From Sellimonas sp963559135 (lineage in GTDB: Bacteria; Bacillota; Clostridia; Lachnospirales; Lachnospiraceae): a stretch of 64,000 bases of DNA. Position numbers and translations under genes: made by a program. This document shows, one piece after another, positions 32,630-41,252 of this stretch. Positions within the stretch are counted from its first letter, which is position 1, and the number at the start of each line of letters is the position of its first letter. The notes under the pieces are model-generated. The model ran no database searches and was not told where the DNA came from. It saw nothing but the letters and a program-made list of their open reading frames with translations. The stretch is taken from NCBI GenBank assembly GCA_963559135.1, contig CAUWJP010000009.1:22363-86362 (forward strand). The letters run 5' to 3'.

Positions 32630-34113
32630 AACGACATTTCAGACTGTCACTGAAAAAGAGGCTGAGGTTGATCTCGGTCACTGCATTTTTCCCAATGCTT
32701 TGCCTTGTAATTGCCCTTCTGGTGTCCCTTGGAAAAGCTACCCATGCTTATTCCGGGATCACAAGGAGTGTTTCCTATGCCAATGGGTATGTCAAGGAAT
32801 TTAAAGAGCGTATCGACTACAGCATGTATCTTGCAGTGATCGGAAATAAAAGCGTAAAAGATCTGGAAAATGAGGAGACGACAGTCAACGGAATCAAGAC
32901 TGTCAATCCATACAAATATATTCAGGAAATGATGAATGCCTGTGACGAGCTTGCGGATATGGCAACAGTGGACAGCAACCGGAACCAGATCAGTATGCTG
33001 AAAAGTAGCCTGAAATACCTGCGCGGTTATATTGCTACACTGGAAAGCAACATTGAGAAAAAGGTGTCTTACGATACAAATATGGCGTATCTGGACGACA
33101 ATATCAGAAATCTGACCAGTCTGATCCAGGAGGGAATTCAGGACTACATTTACGCTGAGACAATGAATTTTAACAATGTCCGGGCACAGCTGGATGAGCA
33201 GAATACACGAACTTTAAAGATCAGTATTCTGATCTCTGTTATCACGGCCATCGTTTCCTGGCTGTTTACAGGCGCCGCGTCGAAAAATGTGATCGGGCCG
33301 ATCCAGAAGCTCTGTAAACAGACGAGCCGGGTTGCGGAAGGTGATTTCACCGTCAAAACGAAAATTCAGTCTGATGATGAGATCGCGGTATTGACTGAGA
33401 GCTTTAATGATATGACAAAAGAAATCGGCGCGCTGGTGGAAGATATCAAAAAGCAGCAGGTCAATTTGAGGATTACAGAAATCAAGCTTCTGCAGGCTCA
33501 GATCAACCCGCATTTTCTGTACAATACACTGGATGCGATCGTGTGGCTTGCGGAGGAAAAAAAGACGGATGAAGTGGTATCCATGGTGACTTCACTTTCA
33601 GAGTTTTTCCGGACGACGCTGAGCGCCGGACGGGATTTTATCACAGTGAAAGAAGAGGAATCCCATATTAAAAGCTATCTGAAAATCCAACAGTTCCGGT
33701 ATGAGGATATTCTGGAGTATGAAGTTCTAATCCCGCCGGAAATTTATGAATACAAAATTCCAAAACTGACCTTGCAGCCGCTGGTGGAAAATGCGCTTTA
33801 TCACGGCATTAAAAATAAAAGAGGAAAGGGTAAAATCCGTATCACCGGAAAAAAAGAAGAGGAAAATCTTGTGTTTCAGGTGATCGATAATGGAAAAGGA
33901 ATGGATGCTGAAACATTAACTCATCTAAGAAACAAGATGGAAAAAGAAGAGCGGTTCGACAGAAAGGACAGTGGATTTGGGCTCGCGAATGTTAATCAGC
34001 GTATCCGTCAATATTACGGAAAAGAGTACGGACTCTATTTTGAAAGCGAGGAAAATCAGGGAACTATGGCGACGGTAGTGATTGCGGCAAAAGAAATCGA
34101 ACCTTTTTCGTAA
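32626..34113 (+). CDS. YesM-type sensor histidine kinase
   Basis: Membrane sensor kinase of 495 residues. It has an N-terminal membrane helix (LISVTAFFPMLCLVIALLV), an extracytoplasmic region of about 170 residues, a second membrane helix (ISILISVITAIVSWLF), and HAMP-like sequence after it. The LytS/YesM-type phosphorylation motif QAQINPHFLYNT follows, then the ATPase domain with LQPLVENALYHG, DNGKGMD and GFGLANVNQRI. Start ATG 32626 overlaps the response regulator stop. It probably senses an extracellular sugar, possibly with the downstream binding protein; the ligand is unknown. Confidence 0.93.
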   Translation: MKRHFRLSLKKRLRLISVTAFFPMLCLVIALLVSLGKATHAYSGITRSVSYANGYVKEFKERIDYSMYLAVIGNKSVKDLENEETTVNGIKTVNPYKYIQEMMNACDELADMATVDSNRNQISMLKSSLKYLRGYIATLESNIEKKVSYDTNMAYLDDNIRNLTSLIQEGIQDYIYAETMNFNNVRAQLDEQNTRTLKISILISVITAIVSWLFTGAASKNVIGPIQKLCKQTSRVAEGDFTVKTKIQSDDEIAVLTESFNDMTKEIGALVEDIKKQQVNLRITEIKLLQAQINPHFLYNTLDAIVWLAEEKKTDEVVSMVTSLSEFFRTTLSAGRDFITVKEEESHIKSYLKIQQFRYEDILEYEVLIPPEIYEYKIPKLTLQPLVENALYHGIKNKRGKGKIRITGKKEEENLVFQVIDNGKGMDAETLTHLRNKMEKEERFDRKDSGFGLANVNQRIRQYYGKEYGLYFESEENQGTMATVVIAAKEIEPFS

Positions 34114-34256
34114 AAAAACAAACAGAAATAAAAAAATCAAAAGAATTACTACTTTCTAAGAATGATCGTCTGTTTCAAAAAAAGATGCATTCCTTTATGA
34201 TGAGTACAGGATGAATAAGAGATCGAAATCTCGACAACAAAAAGGAGGAATTTAGG

Positions 34257-35354
34257 ATGAAAAAGAAAGTATTGGCAGCATTTGTATGCATGGCAATGGC
34301 AGCAACACTGGTAGTTGGATGCGGCGGAAGCGGCGGCAGCAGTGATAGCGGAAGCACCGACGGCGGCGGAAGTGATAGTAGTTCTGATTTAATTACAGTC
34401 GGATTTTCACAGGTTGGTGCTGAGTCTGACTGGCGTACAGCAAATTCAGAGTCCATGAAAGAAACATTTACAGAAGAGAACGGATACAAACTGATCTTTG
34501 ATGATGCACAGCAGAAACAGGACAACTAGATTACGGCAATCCGTAACTTCATCAATCAGGAAGTAGATTACATTCTCCTGGCTCCTGTAACAGAAACAGG
34601 ATGGGATACTGTACTTCAGGAAGCAAAGAATGCACAGATCCCGGTCATCATCATTGACCGTATGGTAGATGTATCTGACGACAGCTTATATACAACATGG
34701 ATCGGAACTGATGCACTCTGTGAAGGACGCAAAGCAGCAGAATGGCTCAACGCGTACGCAACAGCAAAAGGCTGGGATGCAAGCGAACTCAATATCGTAG
34801 ATATTCAGGGAACCATCGGATCTACCGCACAGATCGGACGTACACAGGGTCTGGAAGAAGGCGTTGAGAAATACGGATGGAACCTTCTGGCTCAGCAGTG
34901 TGGTGAATTCACACAGGCAAAAGGACAGGAAGTTATGGAATCTCTGTTAAAACAGCACGACAACATCAACGTTGTTTACTGTGAGAACGACAACGAAGCA
35001 TTCGGAGCAATCGATGCAATCGAAGCAGCAGGAAAGAAAGTCGGAACAGATATCAAGAATGGAGAAATCCTTGTAATTTCCTTCGATACAACAAGACAGG
35101 GACTGACAGATACACTGGATGGAAAAATCGTATGTGATGTAGAATGTAACCCGCTCCACGGACCACGTGCTCAGGAACTTATCGAAAAACTGGAAGCTGG
35201 CGAAGAAGTTGAAAAACTTAACTATGTAGAAGAAGAAATCTTCACACATGACGATACAGTTGCAAGTGTAACAGCTGTAAACAGCATGGAAGAAGAACAG
35301 GAATATGCAGTTACACCGATTACACAGGAAATCATCGACGGACGTGCATACTAA
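34257..35354 (+). pseudogene. YtfQ-like sugar-binding lipoprotein gene with in-frame amber codon
   Basis: Substrate-binding protein of a sugar ABC transporter, most like the galactofuranose/arabinose-binding YtfQ group. The signal and lipobox are MKKKVLAAFVCMAMAATLVV then GCGG. The mature part starts VGFSQVGAESDWRTANS. Codon 91 is TAG (34527-34529) exactly where relatives have Gln after QQKQxN, so one C-to-T change explains it. The same frame then runs intact to 35354 (365 codons), with conserved DRMVDV, GDC-like and CDVECNPLHG segments. As sequenced only a 90-residue stub is made. This is a recent nonsense mutation, a sequencing error, or suppressed. Good AAGGAGG ribosome site; the rest of the operon is intact. 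Confidence 0.88.
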
Positions 35355-35358
35355 AAAA

Positions 35359-35432
35359 TAAAAAGAGAGAGCTTTAAGCGAAAGGCGTGGCAGGAAGGAC
35401 GAAAGACACCAATGCTGCCACGCTCTCTTTTT
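35359..35432 (+). terminator. Long nested hairpin between binding protein and ATPase genes
   Basis: An outer A/G-rich arm (AAAAAGAGAGAGC type) pairs with GCTCTCTTTTT, and an inner CGTGGCAG pairs with CTGCCACG. Such intercistronic hairpins usually keep expression of the binding protein above that of the downstream transporter genes. Confidence 0.7.
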
Positions 35433-35478
35433 GGCAAAATACAGGGAAAATCAGAAAAGAAAGCAGGTGAGCCTTGAG

Positions 35479-36996
35479 ATGAGTGAAGCTATTGTATTGT
35501 CAATGAAAGATATATCGAAAACATTTCCGGGGGTAAAGGCTCTCTCGCATGTGGATTTCACATTGAGAAAAGGAGAAATCCATGCGCTGATGGGCGAAAA
35601 CGGAGCCGGAAAATCCACACTGATCAAGGTGCTGACAGGTGTACATGAGTTTGAAAACGGAACCATCCACATTGACGGAATCAGTGAGGCGATTGTCAAT
35701 AAATCTCCTCAGGACGCACAGTCCAGAGGAATCAGCACCGTGTATCAGGAAGTAAATCTCTGTCCGAACCTGACCGTGGCGGAGAATCTGTTTATCGGTC
35801 ATGAACCGAGGAAACTTGGTATGATCGACTGGAGAACGATGAACAAAAAGTCAGCAGAGCTTTTAGAGTCCCTGGGAATCGAGGTTCTGCCTACCCAGCT
35901 GTTGTCAGAATGTTCGATTGCCACACAGCAGATGATTGCGATTGCAAGGGCAGTCAATATGAAATGTAAAGTACTGATCCTGGATGAACCAACCTCTTCT
36001 CTGGATGACGATGAAGTAGAAAAACTGTTCGTTCTGATGAGAAGACTCCGGGATGAAGGGGTCGGAATTATTTTCGTCACACATTTTCTGGAGCAGGTGT
36101 ATGCAGTGTGTGACCGGATAACCGTTCTGCGAAACGGGGAACTGGTAGGCGAATTCAAGACAAAAGAACTGCCTCGCTTCCAACTTGTTGCAAAGATGAT
36201 GGGAAAAGATTTCGACGATCTTGCCGACATCAAGAGCGGACATAAGATGATGGAAAACGGAGAGCCGGTTATCGAGGCAAAAGGACTTGGACACAAAGGG
36301 ACTATCCGTCCATTTGACATCACAGTACATAAGGGCGAAGTGATTGGTCTTTCCGGACTTCTTGGATCAGGACGTTCGGAACTGGTACGCGCCATCTACG
36401 GAGCGGACAAAGCGGACAGCGGAATGTTGAAAGTGAAAGGCAAAGAGGTGAAGATCAAATGCCCATTGGATGCCATGAAACTTGGCATGGCATATCTTCC
36501 GGAGGACCGGAAAAAGGATGGTATTCTTGCAGATCTCTCTGTACGTGAGAATATTGTTATTGCCCTGCAGGCAAAACGGGGCATGTTCCACCCGATGAGC
36601 AGAAAAGAGATGAATGAAGCAGCGGATAAATATATTGAGATGCTGCAGATTAAGACGGCAAGCAGGGAGACACCAATCAAGAGCCTCTCTGGAGGAAACC
36701 AGCAGAAAGTGATCATTGGAAGATGGCTTCTGACAAATCCGGAATACCTGATTCTGGATGAACCGACACGAGGAATTGACATCGGAACGAAGACTGAGAT
36801 CCAGAAGCTGGTGCTTGATCTGGCAGAGCAGGGAATGGCAGTGACCTTTATCTCGTCCGAGGTCGAAGAAATGCTCCGGACATGTTCCAGAATGGGAATT
36901 CTTCGGGATGGAAGAAAAGTAGGAGAACTTTCCGGAAACGAGCTGTCCCAGGACGGCATTATGAAAGCAATCGCAGGAGGTGACAGTAATGAATAA
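35479..36996 (+). CDS. Sugar ABC transporter ATP-binding protein (duplicated ATPase)
   Basis: Cytoplasmic ATPase of 505 residues with two fused ABC domains, like RbsA, MglA and YtfR. Domain 1 has GENGAGKSTLIKVLTG and VLILDEPTSSLD. Domain 2 has the degenerate Walker A GLLGSGRSELVRAIYG with the signature LSGGNQQKV and LILDEPTRGIDIG. ATG 35479 is chosen (AGGTGAG 8 bases upstream); the longer open frame reads through the intercistronic hairpin. It overlaps the first permease gene by 8 bases. Confidence 0.93.
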   Translation: MSEAIVLSMKDISKTFPGVKALSHVDFTLRKGEIHALMGENGAGKSTLIKVLTGVHEFENGTIHIDGISEAIVNKSPQDAQSRGISTVYQEVNLCPNLTVAENLFIGHEPRKLGMIDWRTMNKKSAELLESLGIEVLPTQLLSECSIATQQMIAIARAVNMKCKVLILDEPTSSLDDDEVEKLFVLMRRLRDEGVGIIFVTHFLEQVYAVCDRITVLRNGELVGEFKTKELPRFQLVAKMMGKDFDDLADIKSGHKMMENGEPVIEAKGLGHKGTIRPFDITVHKGEVIGLSGLLGSGRSELVRAIYGADKADSGMLKVKGKEVKIKCPLDAMKLGMAYLPEDRKKDGILADLSVRENIVIALQAKRGMFHPMSRKEMNEAADKYIEMLQIKTASRETPIKSLSGGNQQKVIIGRWLLTNPEYLILDEPTRGIDIGTKTEIQKLVLDLAEQGMAVTFISSEVEEMLRTCSRMGILRDGRKVGELSGNELSQDGIMKAIAGGDSNE

Positions 36997-38053
36997 AACA
37001 TCCGGTCTGAAAAAAATTACAGGGATGAAATTGTTCCTTCCTCTTGTATGCCTTCTGGCAGTGCTGATTGCCGGTGGAATCGTCATCCCGGATTTCTTTT
37101 CTGTCTCTGTGAAAAACGGGGTTCTTTCCGGTTATCTGATTGATATCATCAACCGTGCGTCCGAACTTGTTATTCTGGCTATAGGTATGACACTTGTAAC
37201 AGCAGCTTCGGGAGGACAGGATATCAGTGTTGGCGCCATTATGGCGGTATCGGCAGCGCTTTGCTGTCAGGTGCTTTCCGGCGGAGAAGTATCGGTAGAA
37301 AGTCTGCAGAATCCGTTTATCCTTGCAGTGCTGGCAGCCCTTGCAGGTTCTGCGCTCTGCGGTGTGTTCAACGGATTTCTGGTAGCAAAATTGAAAGTGC
37401 AGCCGATGGTTGCGACTCTGATTCTCTACACAGCGGGCCGTGGTATCGCCCAGCTTGTGACAAATGGACAGATTACCTATATCCGTGTGGAGTCCTATAA
37501 GGTGCTCGGCGGCTATATTTCCAAATGCCCGATTCCGACTCCGATTTTTGCAGCGATTATCATGGTTATTCTGGCCTATATTATACTGAAGAAGACGGCA
37601 CTTGGCCTTTACGTGGAAAGTGTCGGTATTAACGGGGAAGCGTCAAGACTGGTCGGCTTAAACTCCACCATGATCAAGTTTCTCACTTACGTAATCTGTG
37701 GTATCCTTGCAGGTATTGCAGGTCTTGTGGCATCCAGCCGAATCTACTCCGCGGATGCAAACAACATCGGACTGAACCTGGAAATGGACGCCATTCTTGC
37801 TGTAGCACTTGGCGGAAACATGTTAAGCGGAGGTAAATTTACACTGATGGGCTCCGTGATCGGTGCCTACACCATCCAGGCTCTTACGACGGTGCTCTAT
37901 GGTATGAATGTTTCAGCGGACAGACTTCCGGTATACAAAGCGGTTGTCGTTATTGTCATCGTATTAATGCAAAGCCCTGTATTTAAGAGAATGGTGAACA
38001 ATATGAAGCTGAAAAGACAGTCCAAAACAGCAGCGGAAGGAGGAAGCCACTGA
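36989..38053 (+). CDS. Sugar ABC transporter permease 1 (YtfT-like)
   Basis: Membrane permease of 354 residues of the RbsC/MglC family, with about eight to ten hydrophobic segments and the family motifs MTLVTAASGGQDISVGAIMA and GLVASSRIYSADANNIG. ATG 36989 has AGGAGG 8 bases upstream, within the end of the ATPase gene; GTG 36980 would overlap that site. It pairs with the second permease to form a heterodimeric channel, as in the YtfT/YjfF system. Its stop overlaps the next start (TGATG). Confidence 0.92.
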   Translation: MNKTSGLKKITGMKLFLPLVCLLAVLIAGGIVIPDFFSVSVKNGVLSGYLIDIINRASELVILAIGMTLVTAASGGQDISVGAIMAVSAALCCQVLSGGEVSVESLQNPFILAVLAALAGSALCGVFNGFLVAKLKVQPMVATLILYTAGRGIAQLVTNGQITYIRVESYKVLGGYISKCPIPTPIFAAIIMVILAYIILKKTALGLYVESVGINGEASRLVGLNSTMIKFLTYVICGILAGIAGLVASSRIYSADANNIGLNLEMDAILAVALGGNMLSGGKFTLMGSVIGAYTIQALTTVLYGMNVSADRLPVYKAVVVIVIVLMQSPVFKRMVNNMKLKRQSKTAAEGGSH

Positions 38054-39093
38054 TGAAGAAAATGAAAGCGACAGGAAAAGCATTAAAACAGAAAAAGAAT
38101 CTGACCGGAAGCGGTTTCCTTCTGATTATCACCATCGCACTTTTTATTGTGATGTATGTGGCAGGTATGATTGTATTTGGAGAAAAAGGCTTTGCAAAAC
38201 CGCAGATGTTCTTTAATCTCTTTGTATCCAACGCAGGGCTGATTGTCATTGCGATGGGTGAGACTATCATCATGATTACCGCAGGAATTGATATTTCCGT
38301 AGGATCTGTCACCGCTTTGGTATGTATGGTAATTGCAAATCAGATGGAAAATCATGGTGCAAGTGCCTATACGGCGGTTGCCATCTCTCTTGCCATCGGG
38401 CTTGCATATGGTCTGGTACAGGGAATTCTTGTATCGTATTTTGAGATCCAGCCGTTTATTGTAACACTGGCCGGAATGTTCTTCGGACGTGGTATGACAG
38501 CAGTAGTCAGCACGGACATGATCTCGATCACAAATGAGACTTTTCTTTCCTGGGCACAGTTCCAGATTCCGCTTCCGATCGGGTCGACAAACCGCCATGG
38601 GGCATTTATCCCCGCTTACATTTATCCGACGGTTGTCATCGCAGTCATCATCGTCATTCTGGTTGCCATTTTGATGAAATTTACAAAATTCGGACGTTCT
38701 GTTTATGCCATCGGCGGAAACGCACAGAGTGCCTTGATGATGGGGCTGAATGTAAAAAGAACAAAATTAAAAGCCTATGTTCTTGGAGGACTTCTCTCCG
38801 GATTCGGCGGATTTTTATTCTGCCTCAACAGTTGTGCCGGATTCGTAGAGCAGGCAAAAGGACTAGAAATGGATGCGATCTCGGCGGCGGTTATCGGCGG
38901 TACGCTCCTGAGCGGCGGTGTCGGAACCCCGATCGGTACGCTCTTCGGCGTCCTGATTAAAGGAACGCTTACAAGCTTGATCACCACCCAGGGAACTTTG
39001 TCAAGCTGGTGGGTAAGAATTGTTCTTTCCGCATTATTATGCTTCTTTATTGTACTTCAGTCCATCCTTGGAAAAGTCAAAGAGAAGAAATAA
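38053..39093 (+). CDS. Sugar ABC transporter permease 2 (YjfF-like)
   Basis: Second permease, 346 residues, homologous to permease 1 and to YjfF. Motifs include GETIIMITAGIDISVGSVTA and GFGGFLFCLNSCAGFVEQ, with GTLLSGGVGTPIGTLFG near the end. Translation is coupled to permease 1 through a TGATG overlap. It closes the transporter operon; a strong terminator follows. The substrate group (arabinose, galactofuranose or a related pentose/hexose furanose) is inferred from the architecture and the araA neighbourhood. Confidence 0.92.
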   Translation: MKKMKATGKALKQKKNLTGSGFLLIITIALFIVMYVAGMIVFGEKGFAKPQMFFNLFVSNAGLIVIAMGETIIMITAGIDISVGSVTALVCMVIANQMENHGASAYTAVAISLAIGLAYGLVQGILVSYFEIQPFIVTLAGMFFGRGMTAVVSTDMISITNETFLSWAQFQIPLPIGSTNRHGAFIPAYIYPTVVIAVIIVILVAILMKFTKFGRSVYAIGGNAQSALMMGLNVKRTKLKAYVLGGLLSGFGGFLFCLNSCAGFVEQAKGLEMDAISAAVIGGTLLSGGVGTPIGTLFGVLIKGTLTSLITTQGTLSSWWVRIVLSALLCFFIVLQSILGKVKEKK

Positions 39094-39105
39094 CAGATCA
39101 GTCAG

Positions 39106-39150
39106 GAAGCATTACAAAGAAAATGAAACAGTCTTTGTAATGCTTCTTTT
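39106..39150 (+). terminator. Intrinsic terminator of the sugar ABC operon
   Basis: GAAGCATTACAAAGA and TCTTTGTAATGCTTC form a perfect 15-bp stem followed by TTTT. Confidence 0.9.
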
Positions 39151-39227
39151 CATACAGAGAAATTAGGTGTAAAATAAAAGGCAGAAATGTTTGAAAGAAA
39201 GGGAGCCGAAAGGCGTATGGTAGATGA

Positions 39228-40268
39228 ATGAAAAAGGAAAATTTTGGTCAGACTAAGGCAGGAGTGCAGGCCTCTCTTTACACAATGGAAAACAAAAATG
39301 GAATGGAACTGAAGGTAACCGACTATGGAGCAACACTTGTAAGCCTCATGATAGGGGACAAAAACTGTCAGAAAAAGGATGTAGTACTTGGATACGATGA
39401 TGTGTCCGGATATGAGTCGGGAACAAGTTTCTTTGGCGCAACTGTTGGAAGAAACGCAAACAGAATTGCAGGTGCCTCCTTTGAACTTGGCGGAAAGACC
39501 TTCCATTTGGATGCAAATGAAAAAGGAAACAACCTGCACAGCGGACTGGACTTTTATAACAAGAGACTGTGGGAAGTAAAGCAGTCGGATGCGCAGAGCA
39601 TCACTTTTGCACTGTTCAGCCCGGATGGGGATCAGGGATATCCGGGGGATGTTAGAATTGAAGTTACTTATACTCTGACAGACAGCAATGAGGTTAAGAT
39701 TTCTTACCGCGCGATTCCGGGAGAAGATACAATTTTAAACCTGACCAACCACAGTTATTTTAATTTAAATGGAGCGGGAGAAGAAACAATTCTGAATCAT
39801 GTCGTACGCCTTGATGCCAATGCATTTACGGAGACGGATGATGAACTGATTCCGACCGGAAAGGTGATTGAGGTGACCGGAACGCCGATGGACTTCCGTC
39901 AGGAAAAAGCAATCGGAGAAGATATTGGGGCAGACTACGCACCGCTCAAACTTGCAGGCGGCTATGATCATAACTGGGTGCTTGCAAATCAGGGAAAATT
40001 TGAGAAAGTGGCAGAGGTGTATTCACCGGTGAGCGGAATTTTGATGGAAGTACTGACGGATCTTCCGGGAATCCAGATGTATACGGGAAACGGCATTGAA
40101 AGTGAAAACGGAAAAGAAGGAAAACATTACGGAAAACATGCGGCAGTTTGCTTTGAAACGCAGTATTTCCCTGATGCGGTACATCACGAAAACTTTGAGG
40201 CGCCGGTGTGCAAAGCGAGGGAGACTTATCAGACAACAACAGTATATAAATTCAGAATTCGTGAATAA
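39228..40268 (+). CDS. galM: Aldose 1-epimerase (galactose mutarotase)
   Basis: Interconverts alpha and beta anomers of aldoses such as galactose, glucose or arabinose. 346 residues. The sequence shows FGATVGRNANRIAG, the catalytic His in LTNHSYFNLNG, and the catalytic Glu region ETQYFPDA near the C-terminus. It lies right after the sugar transporter terminator and fits a role in feeding imported sugar into catabolism. The ribosome site is weak; an overlapping five-codon ATG ORF (39217) precedes it and may affect initiation. Confidence 0.94.
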   Translation: MKKENFGQTKAGVQASLYTMENKNGMELKVTDYGATLVSLMIGDKNCQKKDVVLGYDDVSGYESGTSFFGATVGRNANRIAGASFELGGKTFHLDANEKGNNLHSGLDFYNKRLWEVKQSDAQSITFALFSPDGDQGYPGDVRIEVTYTLTDSNEVKISYRAIPGEDTILNLTNHSYFNLNGAGEETILNHVVRLDANAFTETDDELIPTGKVIEVTGTPMDFRQEKAIGEDIGADYAPLKLAGGYDHNWVLANQGKFEKVAEVYSPVSGILMEVLTDLPGIQMYTGNGIESENGKEGKHYGKHAAVCFETQYFPDAVHHENFEAPVCKARETYQTTTVYKFRIRE

Positions 40269-40280
40269 AAAGCTCTTTTC

Positions 40281-40308
40281 TTGCATTTTGAAAAATATGT
40301 GATATAAT
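40281..40308 (+). promoter_or_regulatory. Promoter of the DUF6465-like gene
   Basis: TTGCAT (40281-40286), 16-base spacer, TATAAT (40303-40308) with an extended -10 TGA. Confidence 0.7.
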
Positions 40309-40378
40309 AATGGACAGCTGGCGTAGTAAGGCAGAAAAGAATGACAACAAGTGACAGTTTTCATTAGGAGGATTTATT

Positions 40379-40822
40379 ATGGCAAGAAAACGCACATTGG
40401 CAAAGGTAACTGCAAAGACAGAAGCTGCAGCGGCAGAAGCTGCAAAAGCGGCAGCAGAAAAAACAGAGACTGTGAAAGAAGCAGCAGTAGAAAAGACAGA
40501 AGCTGTAAAAGAAGCAGTAGCTGAAAAAACAGAAGAAGTAAAAGAAGCAGTGAAAGAAGCAGCAGAAAAGACAGTTAAAACTGCAAAGAAAACAGCTGCG
40601 AAAAAAACGACAAAGAAAGAAATCAAAGTAAGGACATTTGTTCAGTATTTTGGAAAAGAAGTAGAGGAAAAAGATATGATCGCCGCAGTCAAAAAAGACT
40701 GGACAAAGGTAAACGGAAAAAAAGTGGGAGATATCAAAGATATCACACTTTATGTAAAGCCGGAAGAAGCAGCAGTTTACTATGTAGTAAACGGTACAGA
40801 CTCTGGAAAAGTGGCATTTTAA
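40379..40822 (+). CDS. DUF6465-like protein with Lys/Ala/Glu-rich N-terminal repeats
   Basis: Protein of 147 residues in two parts. Residues about 8-85 are a highly charged Ala/Lys/Glu-rich stretch of near repeats (EKTE, VKEA, AEKT), predicted to form long amphipathic helix or histone-H1-like sequence, ending in TAKKTAAKKTTKKE. Residues about 86-147 form a compact domain (VRTFVQYFGKEVEEKDMI, TLYVKPEEAAVYYVVN) matching my recollection of DUF6465, common in Lachnospiraceae and of unknown function. Nucleic-acid or envelope binding is possible but unproven. Own promoter, AGGAGG ribosome site, strong terminator: a stand-alone, probably well expressed gene. Confidence 0.8.
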   Translation: MARKRTLAKVTAKTEAAAAEAAKAAAEKTETVKEAAVEKTEAVKEAVAEKTEEVKEAVKEAAEKTVKTAKKTAAKKTTKKEIKVRTFVQYFGKEVEEKDMIAAVKKDWTKVNGKKVGDIKDITLYVKPEEAAVYYVVNGTDSGKVAF

Positions 40823-40841
40823 TGTACGAAAAAGTAGAAAT

Positions 40842-40880
40842 GATACCATATGGTCAGCGGACGGTATGGTATCTTTTTTT
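40842..40880 (+). terminator. Intrinsic terminator after the DUF6465-like gene
   Basis: GATACCATA and TATGGTATC form a 9-bp stem followed by seven T. Confidence 0.9.
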
Positions 40881-40961
40881 ATGTCCGGATCACGAAATCA
40901 ACAGATAATTTATAAATAAATAAAATAAAGAAAGAAAAAAAGGGAAGAATAAAAAAATATA

Positions 40962-40990
40962 TTGACAAAAAGAAACGGAGATGGTAAGAT
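40962..40990 (+). promoter_or_regulatory. Strong promoter of the 41253 leader
   Basis: Consensus TTGACA (40962-40967), 17-base spacer, TAAGAT (40985-40990). Transcription would start near 40997, giving a leader of about 255 bases before the next gene. Confidence 0.82.
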
Positions 40991-41098
40991 TAAGACAAGA
41001 TAAAGAAATAGAAATCAGAAAGGATTTCAGAAAGGGAGGTACGGACCACCGAAAACAAATTTATAACTCATATAATCTGAGAAAGGGAAGGTTAACGA

Positions 41099-41122
41099 AT
41101 GACTGAAGAACCAACAAAGTGA
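41099..41122 (+). CDS. Seven-codon leader ORF (uORF)
   Basis: ATG-ACT-GAA-GAA-CCA-ACA-AAG-TGA encodes MTEEPTK. It is preceded by AAGGGAAGG with good spacing, and its stop codon ends two bases before a 14-bp hairpin. The arrangement resembles an attenuator leader peptide, but there is no run of one amino acid. No homologue is known to me. Confidence 0.45.
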   Translation: MTEEPTK

Positions 41123-41123
41123 G

Positions 41124-41164
41124 GATGGGCGTTGATGATCAGACAAGCATCGGCGTCCATCTTT
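41124..41164 (+). terminator. 14-bp hairpin in the 41253 leader
   Basis: GATGGGCGTTGATG (41124-41137) and CATCGGCGTCCATC (41148-41161) pair over all 14 positions with three wobbles; the loop is ATCAGACAAG. Only TTT follows. It may be a conditional terminator or a translational switch. Confidence 0.6.
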
Positions 41165-41252
41165 CGTGTTGCGGGAAGATCAGTTTTGTATTAAAATACA
41201 AGTAGGAGGGAAACGAAAAGAGTATTAAATAATATACAAAGGAGAGACAAAG

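Noticed and set aside
34527..34529. Amber codon read as pyrrolysine or a reassigned sense codon
   Set aside because: TAG is the normal stop of several intact genes here (the SSB-like gene, lon, engB, the sugar kinase), and binding proteins of this type have Gln at this site, so recoding is unlikely.
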